From Amborella trichopoda (taxonomy: Eukaryota > Streptophyta > Magnoliopsida > Amborellales > Amborellaceae): a DNA stretch of 64,000 nucleotides. The notes beneath the pieces were generated by a model that saw only the letters and a program-made list of their open reading frames with translations, was not told the origin of the DNA and ran no database searches. The stretch spans positions 472,468 to 536,467 of the forward strand of contig NW_006499431.1 in the NCBI RefSeq assembly GCF_000471905.2, given 5' to 3'. Shown piece after piece: positions 1 to 11,440 of the stretch. The number at the start of each line of letters is the position of its first letter. Position 1 is the stretch's first letter. Position numbers and translations under genes: made by a program.

Positions 1-26
1 ATAGAAAGCGAAAGGGAGAAACGAAC

Positions 27-284
27 CTCACGGAAGCCAAGAACTTCAGAAGTCTCACGGAAACTCTTGCCCAGCAAGCATTCGATATCGGTGGAGACAT
101 TTGGAATGAGCAAGCCTTGAGGTAGCTCTAGATCCTTTGTGTGATCCTCTTCAACATGAACCAGCCTCGAGCCTGCAACTCCTTTGCAATAGAGAAGCCT
201 AATATCAGCGGTGACATCAAAGCCCCTGCCCAAAGCTTGGATTGAATTCACAGCTGTTGTGAAAGCAGCTGAATTCTGGTCCAT
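27..284 (-). CDS. MACPF-domain protein (CAD1/NSL1-like), first coding exon; gene runs off left edge
   Basis: Read on the minus strand from ATG at 284-282, this gives about 86 residues beginning MDQNSAAFTTAVNSIQALG, then GRGFDVTADIRLLYCKG, SRLVHVEEDHTKDLELP and LLIPNVSTDIEC. This is the characteristic N-terminus of plant membrane-attack-complex/perforin proteins of the CAD1/NSL1 group (GRGFD.T.DIRLKYCKG). Known members restrain cell death and salicylic-acid defence signalling. A stop (TAG) lies in frame ten codons upstream and no other in-frame ATG intervenes, which fixes the start. The exon probably ends at ..GFRE with a GT donor at 26-25, a position that fits other family members; that boundary is inferred. 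The MACPF core and C-terminus lie outside the window. The upstream region is occupied by a CT-rich minisatellite, which reads as GA-rich in this gene's sense. Confidence 0.72.
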
Positions 285-479
285 ATCGACAAGTCCACCA
301 TTAGGTGCGTCCTAAAGAGAGGTCGCGCTTTGGTTTTTAGAGAGTGAGAAAAATAAAAGCACAGTTAGAGAGACAAAATAAAGGAACACTGGGATTTCAG
401 ATTCTCCGCACCTTCAAATGTCCTGACCCATCTCTCTCTCTACTCCGACCAACTTCTCCTACTCGTCTCACCTTGCTAC

Positions 480-1100
480 TTTCTCGCTCTAACATTTTCT
501 CTCTCTAAAACTTTCTCGCTCTAACATTCTCTCTCTCTCAAACTTTCTCGCTCTAATATTCTCTCTCTCTCAAACTTTCTCGCTCTAACATTCTCTTTCT
601 GACTTTCTCGCTCTATAACATTCTCTCTCTAGAACTTTCTCGCTCTAACGTTCTCTCTCTAAGACTTTCTCGCTCTAACGTTTTCTCTCTATAACTTTCT
701 CGCTCTAACGTTTTCTCTCTAAAACTTTCTCGCTCTAACGTTTTCTCTCTCTAAAACTTTCTCGCCCAACGTTCTCTCTCTAAAACTTTCTCGCTCTGAC
801 GTTCTCTCTCTCTAAACCTTTCTCGCTCTGACGTTCTCTCTCTCTAGAACTTTCTCCCTCTGACGTTCTCTCTCTCCAAAACTTTCTCGCTCTGACGTTC
901 TCTCTCTCCAAAACTTTCGCTCTGACGTTCTCTCTCTCTAAACTTTCTCGCTCTAACGTTCTCTCTCTAAACTTTCTCGCTCTAACGTTCTCTCTCTAAA
1001 CTTTCTCGCTCTAACGTTCTCTCTCTAAAACTTTCACGCTCTAACGTTCTCTCTCTAAGACTTTTTCGCTAACATTTTCTCTCTCTAAAACTTTTTGATT
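480..1100. repeat. CT-rich minisatellite, about 20 copies of a 28-32 bp unit, upstream of the MACPF gene
   Basis: The unit is close to ACTTTCTCGCTCTAACG followed by TTCTCTCTCTAAA. About 20 units follow head to tail with small variants: ACATT in the first copies, then ACGTT, then GACGTT, then ACGTT again. The variants are ordered along the array, as expected from stepwise duplication. It begins about 200 bp upstream of the minus-strand MACPF start codon, so it lies in that gene's promoter or 5'UTR. GAGA-type tracts are common in plant core promoters; a regulatory role here is inference. Confidence 0.9.
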
Positions 1101-1948
1101 TTGAAATGTAGAGAGAGAGGCCTTTGACCATCGAAACCAACGCGTTTTCAAAGGAGGATTGTGTGTTCCTTCGGTCCAAACCCACAAAGCATGGGCGCTA
1201 TATTCTCGCTCCAAGTCATCCTTTTATGACTGACCTTTATCATAATAATTTTGACCCAAATGCCCTGAAACTTTTCATCGAAACCCAAAGCTACGCTCCC
1301 AAATCCCGACACCGCTATGACGTCTGGATAACATCCAACTTTTCAAGTTGGATCCGGCTTTTATACCAGCCCGTATATGTAGAAATGCGGGCTTCTTATC
1401 AAATCTATTTTTGAGATGGATTTTGGGACTTAATTTTTAAATATGTATAATCTTTGATATGGAGATAATGAATATAAATAAATAAATAAATTTTGAATAC
1501 TAAAAATAATAATTCTGGCAAAAAAACATTTGAACCGTTAGTTTCCATTTTTTTTAAATAGAACACTTAATTGTTAAGATGGATGCTTTACACTTTTTGG
1601 ACCGCCTATGTAAAAATATTGTCCAGCCAGCATCAAACAATTTTACTTTTAAATTTCAGCTGTAATCAACATGGTCGAGAGTTTGGCGTTACACATTTAT
1701 TGTGCATAGAGTTTGGAATTACATATTTGTTGTGCATAGAGATATTTTATGGTACTTAGGTTTGCGCTTCTTGTTTTGGACCATACAATGAGGCACATGT
1801 TTAGATTGTTCAAAAGATTCTTGTTTAGATTGTTCAAAAAGAATCTAAACAATGCGCGCTTCTTCTTTAGATTGTTCGAAGATTCATGAAGGTGATTGGG
1901 TATATTTCAAAAACCAAAAAAGATAATATATATGGGTGCAGTTTGTAT
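1101..1948. other. no gene recognised
   Basis: An open frame at 1124-1414 starts at TTG, has no recognisable domain and follows a low-complexity array, so it is not called. A short inverted repeat (TGTTTAGATT / AATCTAAACA) lies around 1827-1855. The rest is AT-rich and featureless. Confidence 0.5.
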
Positions 1949-2090
1949 AAGGTTGCAATAGTAAACACCGTCAAATTTTATCACAGAATTTTGTTGTTAA
2001 AACCTCTTAAGGATGGCTTGAGAATCTATTTTCATCTCTAATTATAAAATCTTAAATTTTAAAAATGGTTCAAATCATGAGATCCGGATC
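1949..2090 (-). repeat. truncated copy of the AAGGTTGCAACCTT-ended dispersed repeat
   Basis: Starts with AAGGTTGCAATA at 1949. It then matches, in reverse orientation, the part of the 2195-2603 copy that reads AAAATTTTATAATTAGATAT and AATAGATTTTGAGATAATCC. The other end is lost. Confidence 0.55.
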
Positions 2091-2194
2091 TGCACCCAAT
2101 CAGATAAAAATTTAATTTTATATAAAATAATATATACTAAAAAATATTATATAACATATATGCATATATCTAAAGTATGGAAAAACAATTATAC

Positions 2195-2603
2195 AAGGTT
2201 GCAACCTTAAAAAATAGAATTACATATGCACCTCAAAAATCCATCGGAAATGGTTGTTTCAATATTGAAAAAACCTCTAATTGATCATCTCGACAATGAG
2301 ATGTATTGAACATGAAAGAAAAAAAAGATTTTGAGTCTCAAAAATAGTGCATCTTACAATACATTATCTAGACTATCCATTTTCAAGATTTTCATACGTT
2401 TATAGACTTGCTTGATTTTAACCATTTATGGAGTTTAAAATTTTATAATTAGATATGCAAATAGATTTTGAGATAATCCTATGAATTTTTTCACCAAAAT
2501 TACATGTAATTTTGAGATAATCCTATGAATTTTTTCATCAAAATTACATGTTATGATAATATTTGGAGGTGCGCCTTAATTGGATTGTTTAAGGTTGCAA
2601 CTT
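2195..2603 (+). repeat. full-length copy of a dispersed non-coding repeat with palindromic ends (MITE-like)
   Basis: Bounded by the perfect 14-bp palindrome AAGGTTGCAACCTT (2195-2208) and by AAGGTTGCAACTT (2591-2603). No open frame. Internal landmarks shared with the copies near 42.0, 59.5 and 61.7 kb are GATCATCTCGACA.TGAGATG, TTTTCAAGATTTTCATA, CTTGATTTTAACCATTT and GGTGCGCCTTA. This copy also carries an internal direct duplication of about 47 bp (about 2464-2555). The size and ends suggest a MITE, but I could not identify a superfamily or a clean target duplication. Confidence 0.7.
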
Positions 2604-2869
2604 ATAGAAATCACACCTATAAAATATATAGGATTGTATATAATGAGACCATTTATTTTTTATACAAGGTAATCACTACTACTTACAATCATCTTATGTG
2701 AAATTTGATAGCTTGGATGTGTCACAAAGTTCGAAAAAAATTCTTTTGAAGTTTGAGCTTGTCAATTGAATAATTGCAACCACCTAATTTCACATTCAAA
2801 AGTCAAAATTAATATGACCATCTTGTACCAAAAGTAAAAAGTCTCATTTTATATTTTTCAAATATATAA

Positions 2870-3015
2870 TATATTAATACTGCGTCGGATCCGAAGCAGA
2901 TGCACATGTACACGAATCTGATTCGAATTACCATGTGGATCCGCATCTTACCCAGGTCCATACCAGATCCAGATTGGATCCAAAATTTGGGTTTTGGATC
3001 CAAATCGGGTAAATT
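2870..3015. repeat. GGATC/GGTCC-rich fragment, probably an old hAT-type MITE
   Basis: Contains repeated GGATCC and inverted ATCCAAATCGGGT / ACCCAGGTCC-like segments. These resemble the interiors of the hAT-type MITE at 43929-44410 and the short element near 25.1 kb. Ends are not resolved. Confidence 0.3.
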
Positions 3016-3209
3016 CTTAGCCCTATTTGAAGTCAATAAAACCAACTCTTAACTTCAATTTAGAGCAACATTTATGGTTACATAGCAAAATTTCATACAT
3101 ATGCATACCATAAAAGATTTTTACAATATCTTACCTTGAACCAAAACTAGATCCACTCAATCAAATAACATAGAGATTGACCAAACAAACAACATGGACT
3201 CAATATTAA

Positions 3210-3461
3210 TGTTGACAGTTATGGCATCAAGATATTGAGTTTTCTAGTGGGATTATAAGATATTGAGTTCCTACTTTATGGAATTAAATTAAGATGTGTT
3301 TTTAAAAAAACAAAATTGTATCTTTATAAATATCTAGTAAACTAATACCTATCAAGGAGAGGCGGGTTCCGTGGAAGTAGGCATCATTGCCGAACCACAT
3401 ATATGCATTGGCGATCTGTTTTTTTCTCTCTCTTCTCTATATCTTTTATTACAATTTTATA
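3210..3461 (+). repeat. 5' LTR of copia element A
   Basis: Begins TGTTGACAGTTATGGC and aligns along its length with 14631-14893 (GATATTGAGTTTTCTA, AAGATGTGTTTTT, TCTATATCTTTTATTACA). The expected terminal CA has become TA at 3460-3461. It carries a motif common in plant copia LTRs, GTGGAAGTAGGC followed by GCCGAACCACATATATGC. Confidence 0.85.
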
Positions 3462-3473
3462 TGGTATCAAAAC
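3462..3473 (+). other. primer-binding site of copia element A (initiator Met-tRNA)
   Basis: TGGTATCAAAAC directly follows the 5' LTR. It differs at two positions from TGGTATCAGAGC, the plant copia site complementary to the 3' end of initiator methionine tRNA. Confidence 0.8.
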
Positions 3474-3989
3474 AAGCTGAACTATCACTAACGATCCATT
3501 ACTTGCTGGAGCTATGTTGTCTCTCTCCAAGAAGCTAATGAGGCATACCTAGTCGAGCTCAGGGTGGCCATTCGCTGCGAATCTCGTCTCTCTCTAACGG
3601 AAGAAGACCTTTGAAGATACTTTCGTTTTTCTCCATCTAGATACTTTTTTGCAACGATAGTCCTCATGGTTTGTAACATGAGCATTGACTCTTAGTATTG
3701 GCCATTTCAACATCTACAAGATGACCTCGTCCTTCAGATTGTCCCGGTATGTGTCAGTACCGATGGCTGCTAAGTTTGAATCGCCATGGCTCACTACCTT
3801 CTTGTTACATTTTTCTTGGTGTTGTATTTTGAGGGTACTTTTTCTTCAATGATTATCCGTTCAATATTTGTAAGATTTGATTTGCGAAAGAAAGCAACCT
3901 GATATTGCGCTTAACAAGTAGTTTGATATACATTGGTGATTTCTAGAAAGATAAATAATCATGTTCATTGGTTTTAGGATTATTTTGTC

Positions 3990-6290
3990 TCAAACAAAAT
4001 GTCACTAGACTCAAGGAGTGATAATGTCCCGTCAAATAAGTTTCTAGCATGATAATTGCAGGGACTAATAGCAATGGTTATAGTGAATAAAAAGCCAGTC
4101 TTGTAATAAATATTAAGATAGAAAATCCGTTAAATATGATGAAATAAAACTCCCTGGCAAAAAAGAGAAAGATCCAAGCCCAATCATGCTTGCAACAATG
4201 ATCGAATGACCTAGGAGGAGACAGTCAAACTCTGATAAAAAAAATGGACCAAAATGGTAATCTAATCAAAGGTACCTTAATGCTACTCTCAAAAAATAAG
4301 GTCAATCCGAGGCTGAATGACTAAGATACCGGTGAAACTCAACCGTCAATTTCACAATATTGATCTAAGGCCAATTTACAAAGCTTCTTCAAGATATACA
4401 AAGCTAAATGGCCCAAAAAGTTTATGGAAATAAGGTATCAGTATAAAAAGTCTGTAGACCAAATTTGAGCCCAATTCAACATCGGCTGAAATAGAAATGG
4501 CTTCTCGAACTTCTTGAACTACAAGTAGGGTTCATCTAAATCGGTTCAACTATACAAGAGGAACCCAAGAAATAAGTGGCCAATGCACTCCAAATTTTTA
4601 TGAGATGAATGTGATGATCAAAAAAGACCTTGATAAAATGTTCAGTCAAATTTGATATCCGAAATGTCATTTTTAGCACCATCTTTAGTGCACCGCAGAG
4701 GGACCATACGGTATCTGTGGTTCATCATCTTCATTTGAATTACAACTAGCAACTAATTTGTTTCCAAAAAGTCAGGGCCATATTTATCAATTCCTAAAGC
4801 TAAACAAGCACAAATTTCAGTATGTGGTTCCTTGCAATATGAGCTTCCATATATGGATCGATGGATTCCTCCACTCAAATCCAGGTCGAATTGAGCGAAA
4901 AATGTTGCAGGTTTGCAACACGTGATGTGTTTCCCATGACCTCAACTCACCCTCGGGGCAATATCTCGCAATCCATATACTGTTTCGAACCAAAATTTTG
5001 CAGGAAAATTCCTAACTTAGAGATGAACACCTCCATATATGGAAATCTACGATCAAAATCCGATTAACGGGCGAATCTTAGTGAGAAGTTGTTTAAATTT
5101 ATGAGACTGCAGCTTCTAAAAATGGAAAGAAATAAAAGAGGCATATCTCTCCGGTCTGGCATCATCTTAAACCAATTTTTTCACCAAACATTGGTATCAG
5201 CATCCTCCATAAGGTTGATTGTCAAATAACGGCCTAATTCGAGAGCAATGATGAAGTATAGAAATGGGTATGCAATTTTTAACCGAAGTGGAAAATCGAA
5301 ACTCAAAATTAGTAAACTTGCCAAATCGATAACAGTTTTTGATCAAATTTGTTACAAATTACTCGCGGTTAGTTGTTCCACAATTTTATGAAAGCAATTT
5401 GGGTCAAAATAGTAGAAAAATGGTATGATTTGGTGGGTTTTTGTGATAGATGAAGAATGAAGCCTTCTCAAGGCCAAATCATGGAAAATTTCAAATTTTA
5501 GTTGTCCTTTTTGGTAAATTTCAGCCCTAGCTTGAAATTAGTTTTAGTAATCCACCCCCTTTGAGGCATTTTTTTCATTTTCCACCCACCAATTTTTAGT
5601 TTTCTACCCATCTTTACATATGTCTATAAAAAGTCATCTTAAACTCATTTTTAAGTGTTAAAAAAACAAACGCCAACCTAGAGAGAAAACCTAGCTCTAG
5701 AAAGATTAAATTCTAGCTTCCCTCCATCCCATAATCCCCAAACACCCCTCAGCATTACCAAAATACCCAGATTACCCTCTCACAATCCAAGATACCCAAA
5801 ACACCCTTAGGAATTAGAAAATTCCAAAAATAAATTCCAAAATTCCCATAAACCCTGAGATGTCAAAATACCCTAAGAAATTCCCAACTCCAGGAACATA
5901 TGACTTCCAAAATCCAAGAAAAAACTTGGACTACCTACTTCCGAATCGAAAGGTTTGGGAGCTCGTCATCGAGAATTTGGAGAGTACATGGGCATCTCAT
6001 GAGTGGTCGACCTCTTTAGTCGTCTGAGGTTCCACCTCATTCTGAACTGATAGCACGACCAAGTCTCAGCTGAAGGGCTTCCTCGATACCAAATGCCAGT
6101 GGTCTAAGAGGGTCTGGTTTATGCCGAATCTGGGAGTGAACGTCCCCCTTTGTATTTGCTTCTCATAGCAATAAAATTGTCAATGTCCTTCATGTGCTTC
6201 TGGTCTGTGTCTATTTTATCCATGGCATAGTCAAATCACAAGAGCACATACACACGCATGCACGATTCGAACCGTACAGTTAGGTTTTTT
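3990..6290. mobile_element. probable LTR-type insertion between the copia A leader and gag; ends not resolved
   Basis: The copia leader and the gag start (ATG 6374) are about 2.9 kb apart, where 100-400 bp is usual, so something is inserted. The insert has no coding frame. It shows an LTR-like order: a long AT-rich stretch, a TATA-like GTCTATAAAAAG near 5622, and an AATAAAATTGTCAA segment near 6170 resembling a polyadenylation region. The same order appears in the insertion at 8726-12655. A second Ty3-gypsy-type solo LTR is the simplest reading, but I found no convincing TG/CA ends with a target duplication. Confidence 0.4.
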
Positions 6291-6373
6291 TAGTTGTCGG
6301 ATTGAGGTGTCTTCAACTCTTTAATTGCTATTTTCAGATCAGGTCAATCTTTGATTCCATTTATTTCTTCGTA

Positions 6374-7470
6374 ATGACAGATTCAGAATCTAACTCTAGC
6401 ATGAAACTTATTAATGTTCTTTTGAATGGATTTAATAATATTGCTTCGTCAAAAGCTGTTTCTCGTTCTCTCTCTGTGAAATCTAAACTTAGACACATCA
6501 ATGAGAAGAAAAAGGCTCCCAACAAGGAAGATCCCCCGTTTGAGGAATGGCAATCCAATGATGAACATGTGATACCCATGGATCTTGAATTCCATGGAAC
6601 CTAAGCTTTCATAAATTTTTACTTTGGATGAGAATGCTTAGTATTTATAGAACTCCATTGAGGAAATGTATGGGCAACAAAACAATGTCGCTCCAATTTT
6701 TCAATTAAAAATGAAATATCTCAAGAGATAGCCGCTCTAACCCAAAAACGAGCCGATCCAAGAGTCCCAAAAAATTGATCGAGACAGGCGATGCTCTGAT
6801 ACCATGTTAAAATTCTGAATCCTCTGAAGAATCTCCGTGTATTGATTAATTGTAAAGAATATACAAAGTCCCGTATAAATATACAGCTAATCAGTTATTG
6901 ATAATGACTAATTAATCTAGTCTTTATCAAGAGATATATCTACATCACTCACTAATTTAGTCTTTATCAAGAGAGACATCAACATCAAATACAAGATAAA
7001 ATAAAATTAATTAAAAATTATCCTCAACTATCTCTATATTGGCAGTGTACTCACCCACAACCATTGACTTGGCAATCTTGCAAAAACATGTTGAGTAGGA
7101 TAAAATATTTCATTTTTTGGTTGGGTTAAAGAATGAATACGAATTCATCATAAGTCAAATCCTAATGGCCACAGAAATGCCCTCATTAATAATGTTTGTG
7201 TTATTATTCAACAAGAAGAAAACTATGAGTCTTGATTTCAAAATCACTTAAGCAAGTATTGAAAAATCTGCATTGGTTTCCACCAATGAAAAGTATGAAA
7301 TAAAGAAATATCAAAAAAATGATGGAGGGAGAAGCTTTAATAATTATCATGATGATAGAGGGCACCACTGCAACAAAATAGGACATTTGAAGGATAGGTG
7401 TTGGGTGTTGTACCTACACTTAAGGCCCACTAATGACGTGACAACCAACATGTCTACTGCTTAAGCCGCA
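6374..7470 (+). pseudogene. copia A gag remnant with zinc knuckle, interrupted
   Basis: ATG at 6374 opens MTDSESNSSMKLINVLLNG, HINEKKKAPN and PPFEEWQSND, the usual start of a plant copia gag polyprotein. Shifted frames follow with MYGQQNNVAPIFQLKM near 6670-6715. Gag resumes after the reversed LTR with LAILQKHVE and DKIFHFLVGL near 7070-7130. The nucleocapsid knuckle near 7350-7400 reads GHHCNKIGHLKDRC: the first cysteine of CX2CX4HX4C is replaced by glycine, so metal binding would be lost. Several stops and frameshifts are present. Confidence 0.75.
6730..7044 (-). mobile_element. 5' end of another copia element inserted in reverse within copia A gag
   Basis: Read on the minus strand, 7044-6805 is a 240-bp LTR that starts TGCCAATATAGAG and ends TTTAACA. 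The primer-binding site TGGTATCAGAGC follows at 6804-6793, then about 60 bp of leader. Gag of the host element is readable up to about 6729 and resumes at 7045, so this block is an insertion truncated on its inner side. Its primer site is intact while the host's carries two changes, so it is probably younger. Confidence 0.75.
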
Positions 7471-7589
7471 ACCACTTACAACCATCACTGCAATGTGATC
7501 ATTGTCAATAACTAAATGACAGGAGTGGTTTTATCTCTACACATGATCATCGTTCCTCGTCCCATGACATATGTAATCATTGTGATTTC

Positions 7590-7814
7590 ATGTCTTTTTA
7601 TGACACATTTCCTTTGATAATAGACTCAGGAGTCACATATCATATGATGGGTAACTTAAAGTGTCTATTCAATTTCAAACAAAATGGTAGTATAAACCTT
7701 GTGTTTATTGCTAATAGTTTTTTTATTCATGTCCATGGTGTCGGTAAGACCAAGTTCTTCTCTAAATTTCATAACTTTGAAGTTATGTTTATGTCATCTT
7801 TTCCCTTAGCTTGA
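7590..7814 (+). pseudogene. copia A aspartic protease remnant
   Basis: The frame contains PLIIDSGVTYHMMG, the degenerate form of the copia protease motif W.IDSGAT.HM; the catalytic DSG is kept and the Ala after it is changed to Val. It lies directly after the gag zinc knuckle, in the expected order. The frame closes at 7814 and downstream pol is in other frames. Confidence 0.75.
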
Positions 7815-7989
7815 TGTCTGTTAGTAGAAATACGCAGACTATGAATTGCAATATTATTTTTTCTCCCAGCTCTGTGATTGTTTAAGACCAAGCCATTGGG
7901 AGGAATATTGGTCAAGGAAGACTGTCTCATGGGCTATATATATTTAATTAAGAGAATACGACCTTAATTGCCATTCAAAATAATTCTGA

Positions 7990-8725
7990 TGTCAATAAAT
8001 TATGGTATTGGAGATTTGAACACCCTTCAAATCAAGTTTTGAAAAGATTAATGCCTTCTTTATTTTTAAACTCTCAGTCTAGTGGAATACGTAAATTCTC
8101 AAAACAGACAAGATTTCATTTTCAATCTTCTGTTCATGTTTCAGATGAACATTTTTATTTGATACATTCTGATGTGTGGGGACCATTCTGATGTGTGGGG
8201 ACCAACCCAGCATATTCTTATATTGGCTTTAAAAATTTTGTTATTTTTATTGATGATTGGGCTTGTGCTACTTTAGTATATTTATTGAAATGAAAAACAT
8301 GTCTTTTATGTGTTTAAATAATTTTCCAATCAATATAAGCCAAGATTAGAATTATGCGAACTAATAATGGCACATAGCATGTGAACGAAGTTTTTTCTAA
8401 GCATTTATGTAATATTGGTATTTTACACGAAACATCATGTGTTGGGGCACCCCAGCAGAACGAAGTTGCTAAAAGAAAAAATAAACATCTTTTGGGAGCT
8501 ACAAGGCCTTTGATGTTTAAGATATACGTTTAAAAAATTTATTAGTTTGAAGTTGTTTTAACTGTCTTTTATTTGATTAACAGACTTTTAAGTGAAATTC
8601 TTAAGGATAAATCTCCCCTTGAAGTATTGAAAAATAGAAAATTGATTTGTCCCATTTGCATGTATTTGGATGTGTGTCTTATATTTTTTTGGCTAAGACA
8701 ACAGGGATAAATTTGATAAGCATAT
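7990..8725 (+). pseudogene. copia A GAG-pre-integrase and integrase remnant
   Basis: Pieces in shifted frames read LWYWRFEHPSNQVLKRL (pre-integrase), FYLIHSDVWGP with a short duplication of that codon block at 8170-8200, VIFIDDW, GILHETSCVGAPQQNEVAKR (integrase core) and HLHVFGCVSYIFLAK. The integrase tail continues at 12661 with the frame restored once the 8726-12655 insertion is removed. Confidence 0.75.
8721..8725 (+). repeat. target-site duplication CATAT, left copy
   Basis: CATAT at 8721-8725 is repeated at 12656-12660. With one copy and the insert removed, the integrase frame runs DKHINRL then IFLGYSST, the expected copia sequence. Confidence 0.8.
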
Positions 8726-10244
8726 TGTTATACATCATTTTTGACATATTTGTATCCCTGAGACGCATAAAGAGAGAGTCGGTAGTAACTTGGTCCCGTC
8801 GGTACTGCCAGACCAAGGGAACACTGCAAAAATAATCATGATATTGGGTGACCTTAGAGAAAATGTCAAAATGGTCTCAAAATTATGAGAGGATAGTTTT
8901 GGATGCCCTAAGGGCACCAATAAAGTTCTGACAATTTTTTAGCCGATCAGGACAAAACTCGATTTTCAAATCTAGTTCCTATCATGTTGAAAATTAACCA
9001 TATAACTACAGCCCCATTTTTTGGATCTAAAAAAAGTATTAGATCACCGCCATTGGATCTGAAATGTTGAAAAACCTTTAGATTCCAAATTTTGGCTTAA
9101 TGGGACCCTCCGAGACCATTCTAGACCCAACTTACCAAAAAAGATGGGTTTTACACTATTATGGTGCAACCTCAATTAACCAGTTTCTATTTATGGAAAC
9201 AATGTTTTCTTATTTCGAGATGAATTTTAAATTCTCATAACTTGCTTGTTTTGAGTCCAATTATTTTCAACACGAGCTAGATCTTGTCAATACGCTCGTT
9301 TTGACATATGGCACGCAGTATGACATGACCCAAAACGAGAGATTTTATACAGAGAAGATGGGCTCAAAACTTAAAATTTCTGATTTTAACAAGTAAAACA
9401 TCTCATTCTTTGAGATGCTATATCTTGAGATCTCGATATCAGATCGTCGCAAGCATGAGTCTGTTGCGACCGTGCTTCAAAGGGCTTCAGTTTGAAATAA
9501 TTTTTGTGTGGTCAGACGACACTGAATTTTGAAGTTAAAGAAGGCACAATTTTCAGTCGCTGGCATCCCATTTTTTGGCGTCCTCCCCAATTTGGAATGC
9601 ACTCAAATAGAAACGAAAACGGACGAATTTTATTGCAAAAATAATTGTGATAGTATCCTCTTCAATTTGTGATCAAAATGAAGTCTCGAAACATCACAGA
9701 TCGTACTAAAGCGCTGGTTGAAGAATCAAAAGCTTATGGACTTGGTCGGATTTTGGGTTTTTCCTTAAAACTCCATTTCAAGATGATCAATGAGTATCAA
9801 AACGTGTGTAATAATACAAGCAACACTTCTATGATATTTGATTACTCGAATTTGCCGTTGGAAGTGTTCGAAAAAGCTCATGAGCCCTAGCAATAGCAAA
9901 AGGTCCCTCAAGGAGGAATGGTTTTGTCATTTCATAAAATGTGCATAGTGGTAATTTGGTTATTATTTCAAAAAATGAGATTATTATTTTATTCCATTAA
10001 ACGTGTATTTGTTAGCAATTCTAGTGGTTTTTTATCATCCACCCATGTTTAGGGGATGCTCTATATAAGCCAAAATAAGTCATTTGTAATGTGAGTTTTG
10101 AAAATCAATTGAAAAGGCATGAGAATTCAAAGAACTTAGGCTTCTTCTTTTGCTTTGATCTCAATTCCAAACTCAAGGAGAGAGGAGAGAGAAACAATTG
10201 TTAGAGAAATAAACTACCTTTGGTATCCCTTACTTCCTACTTCC

Positions 10245-10375
10245 CACTCCATACACCCTAGCCTACGCCATACACCCTAGCTTTCATACACCCTAGTCCT
10301 ATTACGTACATGATACACCCTAAGCTATCATACACCCTTGATCACCCTACACCCTACATTACCTTAACCCACTTT
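10245..10375. repeat. degenerate ACACCCTAG microrepeat
   Basis: ATACACCCTAG recurs at variable spacing about eight times (CATACACCCTAGC, GATACACCCTAAGC, CATACACCCTTG and so on). It resembles degenerate plant telomere repeat (CCCTAAA) but is not periodic at 7 bp and lies inside the solo LTR. Confidence 0.6.
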
Positions 10376-10489
10376 AGGTCCATACACCTAAAACCTAGAC
10401 CTTAGCTTTAGCCTCTACAAGAACCAAGACCCTTCTCTGAGGCACATTCAAAGGGACCCTCGAATGCGCACTTAGGCCCGAGTCCATCT

Positions 10490-11440
10490 AGGTCCATTCT
10501 CTCTCCTCTTCTCTCTGTTCCACTTGAAGTCAAGGGCAGGCCCGAGCTCTGCCTCTCTCTCTTTGCTCTCTCTCTCTCTTCCACTCTAACCCAAGGTGGG
10601 TCTGATCTCTTCCTCTCTCTCTTTACTCTATCTCTATCTCTCTTCCACTCGGACCCAGGGCAGGTTCGAGCTATCCCTCACTATCCCTTTGCTCTCTCTC
10701 TCTCTTCCACTCGGACCTAGGGCGGGTCCGAGCTCTTCTTCTCTCTCTTCCACTCGAACCTAGGGCGGGTCCAAGCTCTTCCTCTCTCTCTCTCTCAGAC
10801 TCAGGGCGGGTCCGATCTCCCCTCCCTCTCTCTCTTGCTCTCACTCTCTCTTTGCTCTCTCTCTCTGCTCTCTCTCTCTCTTCCACTCGAACCCAGGGCG
10901 GGTTCGAGCTCCCCTCCCTCTCTCTCTTTTTGCTTCTTTTCTCTCTGTTTGCTCTCTCTCTACCCTGCCATAGACCTGCAGCAAGGACAGGCATGTCCCC
11001 TCTCCTTCTGTCTCCCTCTCTTTCTCTTTCCTTCTCTATTTGCCCATCGCTCTCTCTCACCCTCTCCCTCCTAGTCATGGACCTGCATTAGAGGTGGGCA
11101 TGTCGTCTCTCTCTCTCTCACCCTATCTCTCTCCCTCCAAGTCACGGACCCGTGACGAGAGAGTGAGCCCGTCTTCTCTCTCCCTATCTCTCTATCTTAC
11201 CCCTTCTCTCCCTCCTACTCATGGACCCACACTAGAGACGGGCCCGTCTTCTCCTCCTCTATCTCTCTCTTTCATCCTCTCTCTCCCCCCTTAGACATGG
11301 ACCCATGCCAGAGGCAGGCCCGCCTTCTCTCTCTCCATCTCTCTAATTCTCTCTTCTAGCTCTCTCATCCACTCTCTCTAATTCCTACCCCTCACTCATC
11401 CATTCTCTTCCTTATCTACTCTCTTTCTCATCCATCTCTC
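10490..11440. repeat. CT-rich minisatellite with GGGCGGGTCCGAGCTC units
   Basis: Units of roughly 55-85 bp combine runs of CTCTCT with CCACTCGGACC.AGGGCGGG and TCCGAGCTCTTC. Further down they shift to CATGGACC..C..AGAGG.GGGC units. The open frames on both strands here (up to 135 codons) are products of the repeat, not genes. Confidence 0.8.

Noticed and set aside
480..1100. Regular ~30-bp repeats that could be mistaken for a CRISPR array
   Set aside because: Units abut without unique spacers, are low-complexity CT, and the DNA is plant nuclear.
1124..1414. 96-codon open frame after the minisatellite
   Set aside because: Begins at TTG, has no recognisable domain, promoter or splice context, and could arise by chance.
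10245..10375. Possible interstitial telomere repeat (CCCTAG/CCCTAA)
   Set aside because: Not periodic at 7 bp, the core is ACACCCTAG at irregular spacing, and it lies inside an LTR-like insertion.
10671..11294. Long Arg/Glu-rich and Ser/Leu-rich frames on both strands
   Set aside because: Translation of CT/GA-rich minisatellite; all frames stay open for compositional reasons.
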